Of a DNA stretch of 5,768 bases, positions 1 through 5,768 are shown piece by piece (positions within the stretch are counted from its first letter, which is position 1; every line of letters begins with the position of its first letter). Both the position numbers and the translations under genes were made by a program. The notes under the pieces were generated by a model. That model searched no databases. It was not told the DNA's origin and worked only from the letters and a program-made list of their open reading frames with translations. Source of the stretch: Desulfobacterales bacterium (GTDB lineage: Bacteria; Desulfobacterota; Desulfobacteria; Desulfobacterales; Desulfobacteraceae); assembly GCA_022361135.1 (NCBI GenBank), contig JAKSBM010000396.1, forward strand, positions 1-5,768. Direction: 5' to 3'.

Positions 1-528
1 CTGGAATCCAGGCGGCTGAAACGGATCATCATGCTCACCGGGGACAACAGGGAAACCGCGGCCAATGTGGCCGAGGAACTGGGCATCCAGGAATACTATG
101 CCCAGGTCCTCCCCGATGAAAAGACCCAATTGATCAAGGACCTCAAATCCCAGGGCCATGTGGTGGCCATGGTGGGGGACGGGATCAACGATTCAGCCGC
201 CCTCATCAGTGCCGATGTGGGCGTCTCCATGAAACATGGGGCCGACATCGCAAGGGAGGCCTGCGACGTCATGCTCACGGGCCAGAGGTTGGACCATTTC
301 ATCGATGCCATGGATGTGTCCAAAAAAGCCATGGCCCGGGTCCGGAACAATTTCATCTTCATCGTGGTCAGCAACACCCTGTTCATCGGGCTGGGCATCA
401 CCGGCCTGATTACCCCGGCCCTCATGGCCCTTCTCCACAACCTGGGAACGGTGATGACCTGCGCCACCTCCATCCGCCCGGTCCTTCCCCGCCGCCGGGC
501 ACGCCATCGCCTCACAGCACCCAAATAA
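1..528 (+). CDS. Heavy-metal P1B-type ATPase, C-terminal part (5' end outside window)
   Basis: Reading frame 1 is open from the first base to the TAA at 526-528, giving the last 175 residues of an inner-membrane metal-transporting ATPase. Seen directly: the P-domain block MLTGDNRETA (residues 11-20) and the Mg-binding hinge motif GDGINDSAAL (59-68). After these come the stretch leading out of the P domain (ISADVGVSMKHGADIA) and a final pair of hydrophobic segments (about 117-137 and 139-158) containing LLHNLGTV and IRP. These are the standard landmarks of P1B ATPases, which use ATP hydrolysis through an aspartyl-phosphate to move soft-metal cations across the membrane. The phosphorylated DKTG Asp, the CPC-type metal site and any N-terminal metal-binding domains lie upstream of the window. 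The exported metal therefore cannot be assigned (Cu, Zn, Cd, Mn and others are possible). The tail after the last helix is short and Arg-rich. The gene ends directly in a strong terminator and is convergent with the minus-strand operon, to which it is probably unrelated. Confidence 0.95.
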   Translation: MESRRLKRIIMLTGDNRETAANVAEELGIQEYYAQVLPDEKTQLIKDLKSQGHVVAMVGDGINDSAALISADVGVSMKHGADIAREACDVMLTGQRLDHFIDAMDVSKKAMARVRNNFIFIVVSNTLFIGLGITGLITPALMALLHNLGTVMTCATSIRPVLPRRRARHRLTAPK

Positions 529-571
529 AATAATCCCGGCCGGGTTCCACGAACCCGGCCGGGATTATTTT
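527..571 (+). terminator. Strong intrinsic terminator after the P-type ATPase gene
   Basis: A perfect 21-bp inverted repeat (527-547 with 551-571) surrounds a 3-base loop, cac. The core is AATCCCGGCCGGGTTC and its complement. The right arm runs into TTATTTTT on the plus strand, and the left arm begins with an A-rich run that overlaps the ATPase stop codon. It should therefore stop plus-strand transcripts efficiently and may also work on the opposite strand as a bidirectional barrier between convergent units. Confidence 0.93.
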
Positions 572-761
572 TCGTATCTCTCTCTTCCTACCCCAACAAA
601 ACCAACAGAACAAACAGGCAACATAAAAGAATGCTGAGCGACCAAGCCCGATGGGATTGATCTCCATTATCGAAAACGGGCCACGGCACAAGATCGGTTC
701 CGGACTTCAGACAATGGGGATAAATCCGTGGCGGGCCGGGGCAGGCCCTCCTGCGGCTCGG

Positions 762-777
762 GCAAGACAAGTCTTGC
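762..777. repeat. Inverted repeat GCAAGAC-aa-GTCTTGC
   Basis: Seven-base arms are separated by two bases. It could be a small operator-like site or just a fold in otherwise non-coding DNA. No promoter could be assigned next to it, so no role is proposed. Confidence 0.35.
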
Positions 778-790
778 AACGGCCTTGAAG

Positions 791-1050
791 GACCTACCCC
801 GACCCACCACTACCCACCGAGGATAACGCAAAATTTGTGAATAGCTATGTCCTTCTATCCGCCCAATTTATTCCCCAAGAGTCAGGAAGCCGGGTGGCAA
901 GGGTGGGGATTTCGTCTGAAGCAAAATCAGTCTGGTCGTAGACAACGGTCCTGTGGCTGCACCCAATGGCGCTCAAAGAGATACAGACCAATAACAAGAC
1001 CACGAATAGTGAAATTCTTTCCCTGTAGCGTCATAGACCTACCCACCCCG
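791..1050. repeat. C-rich short direct repeats GACCTACCC / CTACCCACC
   Basis: GACCTACCC occurs at 791-799 and again at 1036-1044. CTACCCACC occurs at 810-818 and 1039-1047. The first site reads as a run of CCTACCCC, GACCCACC and CTACCCACC units; the second is a shorter version. They bracket roughly 220 bases with no gene. They could be degenerate remains of a duplication, or chance similarity within C-rich sequence. Confidence 0.3.
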
Positions 1051-1250
1051 CAATAAACTCTCAGTAACTATTGGAAATACTTTGGTTTGAACAACAGAAA
1101 CAGCTAGCCAAATTCAGCGGTTCAGTCAACGGAAGCCCCTGTTCTTGCTGCATGTTTCCCACATCCAAACCAGATTTCATGCATGTATATGGTACAAACC
1201 ATCAAGCAAATCAAGTAGCAGCCATCCAGACTTTCCCATTCTCGTACAAC

Positions 1251-1276
1251 AAAAAGCCGCCCCATACGGAGCGGCT
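1251..1276 (-). terminator. Intrinsic terminator of the minus-strand operon
   Basis: Read on the minus strand, AGCCGCTCC (1276-1268) pairs with GGGGCGGCT (1263-1255) across a GTAT loop, followed by a T run (1255-1251). The seventh pair is a T-G wobble in minus-strand RNA but a C-A mismatch in plus-strand RNA, so the sequence itself shows that it serves the minus strand. It lies about 100 bases after the stop codon at 1378-1380, leaving a 3' untranslated region that contains the bulged hairpin at 1298-1338. Confidence 0.85.
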
Positions 1277-1297
1277 ACGTATTGATCTCACATCATC

Positions 1298-1338
1298 TGC
1301 GACCATTTCCATTCGATCGCTCGCATTCGAATGTCGCA
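1298..1338. other. Bulged inverted repeat in the operon's 3' untranslated region
   Basis: TGCGAC (1298-1303) and ATTCGA (1311-1316) both pair with the uninterrupted 12-base arm TCGAATGTCGCA (1327-1338). This leaves a 7-base bulge (1304-1310) and a 10-base loop (1317-1326). It sits between the last stop codon and the terminator, so it would form in the transcript's 3' tail. A role in message stability or as part of a 3'-derived RNA is possible but unsupported. Confidence 0.35.
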
Positions 1339-1377
1339 ACAGGCAACTCCTGAAAAGAGAATCCTCCCCTTTCACAC

Positions 1378-3531
1378 TTAATCAGAAAGAGTGATGTTAT
1401 CCGGGTTTCCCCACATACGAATATTCTCCGCACTGATGGATTTGTGTTCAGCGTCCATGAATTCTCCCAGACATCTCATGTCACTGCACCGCCATACGCT
1501 TTCCTCGTTGCCCCGCCATATGGCGTAATGCCCCTCTCCAGTCGGGGTGAGTACAATATCAACGGAACAGCCATCACCGCCCGAGATGAGGGTCATGGTC
1601 GGTCGTCCTCTCAAAGGAGAATCTTCATTCTGGAGATATCTGGTGATGAGACGCTCGGAACCATACGCTGCCGAGCCATCCCTGTAGTTTTCAGAAGGTG
1701 GAGCTAGGGGCGGAGCGGCACACAACCGGGCCATCTTTCGTTTTTGATCAGCAGTAACCAAGCCCGACCCATCATCACTTTCAGTACTCGCTGTAAGCGG
1801 CTCCATGTTCGCCAGTTCAATGCCACCGTCAGATGGAGGGATCTCGCTATCAGTTGCATCTATTGCTGTCGGAGTTGGCAGTTCTTGAAAAGGTGTCACA
1901 AATACCTTTGTTGTCCCTACTGCAACACGGCCCCGATCATCTTTCACCGCAATGGAAATTTCCGCATCTGTCGGGGCTGCATTCTTGAATCCGTAAAGAA
2001 CACCAGCCGTACCCACCATGACATGACTTCCCTCTTCTGTTCTCCGGGACCAGATACCAACAGAATCATCATGTGTGGTCCGAACCCATGTAATCGGGGG
2101 AGTGAATCCATGTGGCAATCTGAGCTTTATGGGGATTTCACTTCCTGCGGTAATGATTGCAGGCGCGCTGATTTCAAGCGACTCCCGATCAACTCCTAGC
2201 TCTCTACGCTTTTCATCAAGAACCTTGCCGTCCTTGTTTTCCAGCTGCACAGTAAACACTATTGAGGAAGCACCCAGCCAGCTGAAATCCCTGTAATCAA
2301 GCTGAAGGGGACTCCTTATTGGAGTCATTGTCTTTTCGACAATCAAGTCTCCGCTCTCGCCATCATGGGCCGACACATGAAGAATGGGAGGACCTTCTGT
2401 ACCTGTTCCGCGAGTGTATTCCGCCTTGAGGCCTACATAATCGCCAGCGCGGATTGTATTGAACTCATTCCCTTTTTCATCCACCAGCCAGATGGCATCA
2501 AGAGCATGGGGAACTCCGCTCACAGTGAGGGGAACTTCGCCTCGCGCCTGTTTTCCGGCTGCATCCGTAATGGTGATTTGCAGTTGGGACGTTCCGGTAT
2601 GACGAAAGGTGACGTGTACTGGCAACTCTCGCAATCCTTCCACCATCCTGCCGCTGTAACCATTCTCCATACTAATGAATAAATGCTCCATGCTGCCAGG
2701 ATCTCTAGTACAATCAAACCACTCCAGCTCACGGAAAGAGTTCTTTATTCTTGCCTCTTGAGCCATGTTCACAATCCGCATGGAAAAGGGAGCAACGTAA
2801 TCATCAGGAAGGGTGCAGCCAATGGAAACCGGTTCGTTCTCCTTGATCTCTGCCGGGAGATGCACATTCAGGGAATCGTACTCCGGACCAACCTCAATAT
2901 ACACACGCTCTGAACGAGCCGTCCCCATTTCGGACGAATCAATAAACAATCTAAAATCATAGTAACCGGTAGTAGGTAATCCTTTGGGAAACTGTTTCAA
3001 AAGCAGGGTGGTGCCTTTCTTTTCTTCATATTTCCACCGCAACCCGCTGGCAATATCATCAAGATTTTCCCCAGTGTCGGTATTATCCACCTCCATGTGA
3101 TATCGCATTTCCTTAGCTGCCTCGGCAGGGAGGTTGCCTACCGTGAAGAGAAGCGCAAAGGGCTCATCCGGTTGCACGCGCGTTATTTCGTTGCGTGTAG
3201 TTATGGAATCCAATGCCACAGAGCGTACGAATACTGGCCGCTCAGCAGCCTGCACCTTTTTCCCGATTACCTTGAGCTCCGAAAGAAGAGCAGCAACCTG
3301 CCCCTTGAGCTTCTCCAGATCTGCCCGCAGGGTCTGGCCGCCGTATCCGGCTTTTTCAAGTCGCTCATACTCCTTTTGATATGCCGTCAGTCGGCTTTGC
3401 AGTTCGCTCAAAAGCTCCATCTGCTCGCTGGAAACTGACGGTGCTTCACTGGCAGAGGCGGACCGTAAAACCCCCTGCCCTATTGTCAGTAAGAGACAGC
3501 ACAGGCAGACCAATGCACTTCGTATTATCAT
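1378..3531 (-). CDS. Exported multidomain protein with helical hairpin and Ig-like segments, function unknown
   Basis: This is a 717-residue protein whose family I do not recognise. Residues 1-27 are a Sec signal peptide: a short basic start, a hydrophobic Leu/Cys core and an ASA cleavage site before Ser28. Residues 38-60 and 68-93 form two amphipathic helices with regular heptad positions (L41, L44, L48, Y51, Y55, L58; then L68, L72, L75, V79, L82, L86, I89, V93). They are joined by a GYGG turn, which suggests an antiparallel coiled-coil hairpin. About four beta-rich, Ig-like segments follow (roughly 98-214, 218-338, 342-447 and 449-546), each closing on a strand such as VYIEVGP or KVFVTP. 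A Pro/Asp/Ser-rich linker (547-597) leads to a C-terminal domain with Cys604, 655, 682 and 687, possibly disulfide-bonded. The ATG start has AGCGAG five bases upstream, overlapping the stop codon of the cyclase-like gene, and the 9-base gap implies one transcript. Likely location is the periplasm, surface or medium. A partner role for the cyclase-like protein is inference from context only. Confidence 0.9.
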   Translation of the reverse strand: MIIRSALVCLCCLLLTIGQGVLRSASASEAPSVSSEQMELLSELQSRLTAYQKEYERLEKAGYGGQTLRADLEKLKGQVAALLSELKVIGKKVQAAERPVFVRSVALDSITTRNEITRVQPDEPFALLFTVGNLPAEAAKEMRYHMEVDNTDTGENLDDIASGLRWKYEEKKGTTLLLKQFPKGLPTTGYYDFRLFIDSSEMGTARSERVYIEVGPEYDSLNVHLPAEIKENEPVSIGCTLPDDYVAPFSMRIVNMAQEARIKNSFRELEWFDCTRDPGSMEHLFISMENGYSGRMVEGLRELPVHVTFRHTGTSQLQITITDAAGKQARGEVPLTVSGVPHALDAIWLVDEKGNEFNTIRAGDYVGLKAEYTRGTGTEGPPILHVSAHDGESGDLIVEKTMTPIRSPLQLDYRDFSWLGASSIVFTVQLENKDGKVLDEKRRELGVDRESLEISAPAIITAGSEIPIKLRLPHGFTPPITWVRTTHDDSVGIWSRRTEEGSHVMVGTAGVLYGFKNAAPTDAEISIAVKDDRGRVAVGTTKVFVTPFQELPTPTAIDATDSEIPPSDGGIELANMEPLTASTESDDGSGLVTADQKRKMARLCAAPPLAPPSENYRDGSAAYGSERLITRYLQNEDSPLRGRPTMTLISGGDGCSVDIVLTPTGEGHYAIWRGNEESVWRCSDMRCLGEFMDAEHKSISAENIRMWGNPDNITLSD

Positions 3532-3536
3532 GATTA

Positions 3537-3542
3537 CTCGCT
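3537..3542 (-). promoter_or_regulatory. Ribosome-binding site AGCGAG of the 717-codon gene
   Basis: AGCGAG on the minus strand lies 5 bases before the ATG at 3531-3529 and overlaps the TAG of the preceding gene (3543-3541). It is one base from the AGGAG-type consensus. The overlap makes translational coupling likely. Confidence 0.55.
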
Positions 3543-5703
3543 ATATTTTGGGTTCAGCTCCCCATGCGGGGTTCCACTCAAGCCCTTTATATCCCTTTTC
3601 CTTGCATGCCTTGAAAACACGAACAAGGTCTTCGCGGGTGTTGATGACTCCCACTTCTCCACTTGGCAGAACAATGGTCAACCCGCTCTTTTCCGGGCGA
3701 TCCACAAAGCGACCAGCACCGCCGTGGTTGACAATGGAGGCCTTGTCCATGCCCTGTTTAGCTGATTCCAGCCGGGCAAAGATATTGATTTGTCCATGTA
3801 TGGATTGCTCATGGCCCTGAATAGCACCATGCAGTTCGTCATACCCGCTTTGCCCTGCATAGGCCTGATCCATACGGGCTATCTCGTCCACCTTGCCGTC
3901 CTTCATGGGAAGGTCAGGGGAATAGTCGGCTGTTGGCTTTTTCACTGCGCCCACACCCTTGTCATAGGTCCAGCCGGATTGATTGCGGGTGCCAACTCCG
4001 ACCATGTCGAGGTCGCCAGTATAGTATTTGCCAGTGTGCGGGTCGCACAGGGCTTCCATGGGCTTGATGTCGTGAATGGCTGCTACTGGCGCAGCACCAG
4101 TGTTCACGTCTATATACTTGCCCCCGCCCATATCCTTGAGCACAAGGGTGTTACCACTGGCATCCACGGCAGTGTGCACGGTCTTGCCATCCACTGCGGT
4201 AATGGGCTTGGAGATGGCATCGCCACGGGCAAGGGCCTCGGCCACCTGCTTGTTCTTTTTGGCAATACCTTCGGCTCCGTCTTCCGCAGCTTTACTATAG
4301 GCCTGATCCGTGGGAATGAACCCGGCGATTCCGGGCAGTTCTGAAGTCTTGGCCTGAATAGCCTTTGGCTTGGGAGCGGCAATACGCGCCTTGTAGAGTT
4401 CCTTGGAATGAGCATTCACCGGACGGGCAATGAGCACGGTGTCGGAATTTTTGGCTGTTCTAGAAAGGGCATCAATCCATGCTTCCGGCATGGTTGATTC
4501 CTTTTTGGCAGCACCAGGATCAAGGAACTTCACACCGGGTACGGTTTGTGCAATGTGGCTGCTCACATCATCGATCTGATCAGCATTGCGGCGGGCAATC
4601 TTTGCTCCCTGCTCCACAACATTCGGATATCGGGCCTTGGCCCACTCGAGCATGGCCACGGCCTTACGGCTAGCTGCATCAAGATTTTGGCCTGCCTTTT
4701 TCATCAGCGCCTTGGTTGCGGCATCTGGCACAGCCAGTTTCCAGAGAAAGGCCAGAGGCTTGCCAGTTACACGGCTTCCGGCCTTGGCAACTTGGCCCAT
4801 GGCCTTGGCGCTGTAGCCCAGTGCCATGCCGAATGCATCCGGCACCAACACATTGACCCAGACAAAACCCTTCTCAAGGGCGCTCATCTGCTCGCCTGTG
4901 AGTTTTTCGCCATTGTAGGCAGTGACCACATCCAGCGCGTCACTCACCACAGGAACCATTTCGAGTATGGTTTCCACTTTGCCGAACTGGGCTTCAAGCA
5001 CCTTTGCATCGGCCTGAAGCACCGCGGCTTCGGCCTCGTTCAGGCGTACGGCAACTTCAACGAGCTGTCTGAGATTTTCCTCAGCTTCCTTTGGATAGGG
5101 AGTAATCAACGCTCGTAAATAATGCCGCCATGCGCCCTTGAATGTCGCAAGGCGCTTTTCCTGTTCGCAGAGCATCTTGCCTTCAGCTCGGTCGGAAAGA
5201 GTAAAGTAGTGGTCTGCGGACTCTCCAGTGAACACCTCTTCCGCTGTCTTGGCGACATTGGTCAGAGTGGTGGTGATATCTTCGCCCCCGCCACACAAAG
5301 ATGCATAATCAGCACGAAGAATGGACTTCTTGGCTGCTTCGAACAAGGTGCTCAACCTGTCCACAGGAAGGTTGCGAGCCTCGGCAACAACAAGTGCCTT
5401 GCGAAGCTGCACCCGGAGCGATTCGCCATCCATCTCGGCATCGTCCTCTTCCCACTGGGCAATATTCTGCTCGATGCCCTCTTGCATCCGCTCAAGCTCG
5501 GCGCTCCGAAGCTCTGCAATATCCTTGAGGAGCTTCTGCGCATCACCAATCATGGCCTGCACCTCTCGGGCAGACTCCTGCTCGGAACCGGACTCGGCAT
5601 ACGCAGCAACCGGAATCTGAGCCATGAAAACCATGCAGCAGAAAGCCACAACCAGTCTGACCAACACCTTTGCTACGATATGGCTCATTCTGATCTCGCT
5701 CAC
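3541..5703 (-). CDS. Exported edema factor/CyaA/ExoY-like adenylyl cyclase toxin candidate
   Basis: This is a 720-residue protein counted from the GTG at 5703. A Sec signal peptide ends at about AYA/E (residue 36). Residues 45-135 are charged helical segments. Residues 242-312 (PVVSDALDVV, then GEKLTGEQMSALEKG) resemble pre-toxin TG domains. Residues about 404-720 match class II adenylyl cyclase toxins, which make cAMP (ExoY-type members also make other cyclic nucleotides) from nucleoside triphosphates inside target cells. Visible landmarks: R427 in IARPVN; K445 and K452, seven apart like edema factor 346/353 and CyaA 58/65; AGFIPTDQAYSK (460-471); metal site D564/D566 in TGDLDM; catalytic H660 in VNHG, with the PE of the switch loop at 670-671; and a closing GYKGLEWNPAWG (704-715). 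The helical calmodulin-binding domain of edema factor is absent, so it is nearer ExoY in extent. The residue at the conserved switch-loop Asn position appears to be F666. Start is unresolved: ATG at 5688 has AGCGAG six bases upstream and leaves a cleaner signal peptide, so it may be the true start (715 residues). Activity and target are unknown. Confidence 0.88.
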   Translation of the reverse strand: MSEIRMSHIVAKVLVRLVVAFCCMVFMAQIPVAAYAESGSEQESAREVQAMIGDAQKLLKDIAELRSAELERMQEGIEQNIAQWEEDDAEMDGESLRVQLRKALVVAEARNLPVDRLSTLFEAAKKSILRADYASLCGGGEDITTTLTNVAKTAEEVFTGESADHYFTLSDRAEGKMLCEQEKRLATFKGAWRHYLRALITPYPKEAEENLRQLVEVAVRLNEAEAAVLQADAKVLEAQFGKVETILEMVPVVSDALDVVTAYNGEKLTGEQMSALEKGFVWVNVLVPDAFGMALGYSAKAMGQVAKAGSRVTGKPLAFLWKLAVPDAATKALMKKAGQNLDAASRKAVAMLEWAKARYPNVVEQGAKIARRNADQIDDVSSHIAQTVPGVKFLDPGAAKKESTMPEAWIDALSRTAKNSDTVLIARPVNAHSKELYKARIAAPKPKAIQAKTSELPGIAGFIPTDQAYSKAAEDGAEGIAKKNKQVAEALARGDAISKPITAVDGKTVHTAVDASGNTLVLKDMGGGKYIDVNTGAAPVAAIHDIKPMEALCDPHTGKYYTGDLDMVGVGTRNQSGWTYDKGVGAVKKPTADYSPDLPMKDGKVDEIARMDQAYAGQSGYDELHGAIQGHEQSIHGQINIFARLESAKQGMDKASIVNHGGAGRFVDRPEKSGLTIVLPSGEVGVINTREDLVRVFKACKEKGYKGLEWNPAWGAEPKI
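5695..5700 (-). promoter_or_regulatory. Ribosome-binding site AGCGAG favouring the ATG at 5688
   Basis: AGCGAG on the minus strand lies 6 bases before the ATG at 5688-5686 and repeats the hexamer found before the next gene. The upstream GTG at 5703 has only a weak AAGAGA-like stretch about three bases away. This favours the internal ATG as the start of the cyclase-like gene. Confidence 0.45.
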
Positions 5704-5712
5704 CGTCTCTTG

Positions 5713-5768
5713 TTACTTGCAATACTTCTTGTAGAAGTCAGATTCAGACATGTACTCGATGTCGATCA
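5713..5768 (-). CDS. C-terminal end of an unidentified gene (5' end outside window)
   Basis: Reading the minus strand from the window edge, one frame gives IDIEYMSESDFYKKYCK and stops at TAA (5715-5713). That is 17 codons plus two leading bases. The stop lies 9 bases before the GTG (24 before the ATG) of the cyclase-like gene on the same strand, so it is probably an upstream member of the same operon. The tail is polar and aromatic with a Cys next to the end. This is too little for any family call, and because no start is visible the frame could also be a chance opening. Confidence 0.5.
   Translation of the reverse strand, partial: IDIEYMSESDFYKKYCK

Larger units (their letters stand above)
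573..1250. other. Intergenic region with no supportable gene
   Basis: About 680 bases lie between the two terminators. Short open frames exist on both strands, but none has both a convincing ribosome-binding site and a protein-like composition. I see no tRNA or rRNA. What it holds: an imperfect palindrome at 762-777, C-rich direct repeats at 791-818 and 1036-1050, and A+T-richer DNA from about 1000 on (25 G+C in the 60 bases 1141-1200, by hand count, against 35 in 61-120). It may be a remnant of an insertion or an integration boundary, but no transposase, integrase or terminal repeats are visible to prove that. Confidence 0.6.

Noticed and set aside
588..779. Minus-strand 63-codon frame with a hydrophobic C-terminal stretch
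   Set aside because: It starts at TTG with no clear ribosome-binding site, has a Cys/Pro/Arg-rich composition typical of non-coding frames, and the hydrophobic tail is a by-product of an A/C-rich plus strand.
790..820. Possible G-quadruplex on the minus strand (GGTGGG, GTGGTGGG, GGGG runs)
   Set aside because: There are only three runs of three or more G in a suitable arrangement, so at best a two-layer structure. Nothing links it to a promoter or origin.
927..1034. Minus-strand 35-codon frame starting MTLQGKNFTIRG
   Set aside because: It has an ATG with GGTAGGT nearby, but it is very short, matches nothing I know, and lies downstream of the operon terminator with no promoter I could identify.
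847..1056. Plus-strand 69-codon frame, rich in Arg, Gln and Trp
   Set aside because: Protein composition is not convincing, there is no ribosome-binding site, and no transposase motif is visible.
1080..1120. GTTCAAACC-like stretch on the minus strand suggesting a tRNA T-arm
   Set aside because: No cloverleaf, acceptor stem or anticodon arm could be built around it on either strand.
1071..1394. Plus-strand 107-codon frame
   Set aside because: It starts at TTG, runs through the minus-strand terminator hairpin and into the 3' end of the convergent gene, and has no recognisable motif.
3790..5118. Long plus-strand frames opposite the cyclase-like gene (3790-4344 and 4546-5118)
   Set aside because: They are antisense openings caused by codon bias. 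The minus-strand frame has a signal peptide, domain motifs and operon context, while the plus frames are His/Cys-rich with no motif.

Overview
The window looks like chromosomal DNA of a Gram-negative bacterium, perhaps a sulfate-reducing Desulfovibrionales-type organism. That placement is an impression from the G+C-rich P-type ATPase end and from codon choice; no marker gene confirms it.

Layout: (1) Bases 1-528, plus strand, hold the 3' end of a heavy-metal P1B-type ATPase gene, closed by a very strong hairpin terminator (527-571). (2) About 680 bases (573-1250) contain no gene I can support, only short repeats and inverted repeats. (3) A minus-strand operon fills the rest and is read towards the ATPase. 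In transcription order it has the last 17 codons of an unidentified gene (5713-5768), a 720-codon gene (3541-5703) and a 717-codon gene (1378-3531). It ends at a minus-strand intrinsic terminator (1251-1276). The intergenic gaps in the operon are 9 bases each, taking the longest frames.

The main result is the 720-residue protein. It has a Sec signal peptide, a helical N-terminal half and a segment resembling pre-toxin TG domains. Its C-terminal ~320 residues carry the signature of the anthrax edema factor / Bordetella CyaA / Pseudomonas ExoY adenylyl cyclase toxins (class II cyclases). Visible are the Arg, the two Lys seven residues apart, the AGFIP..Q..SK block, the Asp-x-Asp metal site, the NHG catalytic His and the closing GY..W.P.W block. 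The switch-B loop after the His differs from the known toxins, and the calmodulin-binding helical domain of edema factor is absent.

The 717-residue downstream protein is also exported. It has an N-terminal helical hairpin, about four Ig-like beta-sandwich segments, a Pro/acidic linker and a Cys-containing C-terminal domain. I recognise no family. Tight co-transcription and shared export suggest it assists the cyclase (delivery, adhesion or scaffolding), but this is inference. No immunity gene is apparent. The window may therefore hold part of an undescribed exported nucleotidyl-cyclase effector locus.
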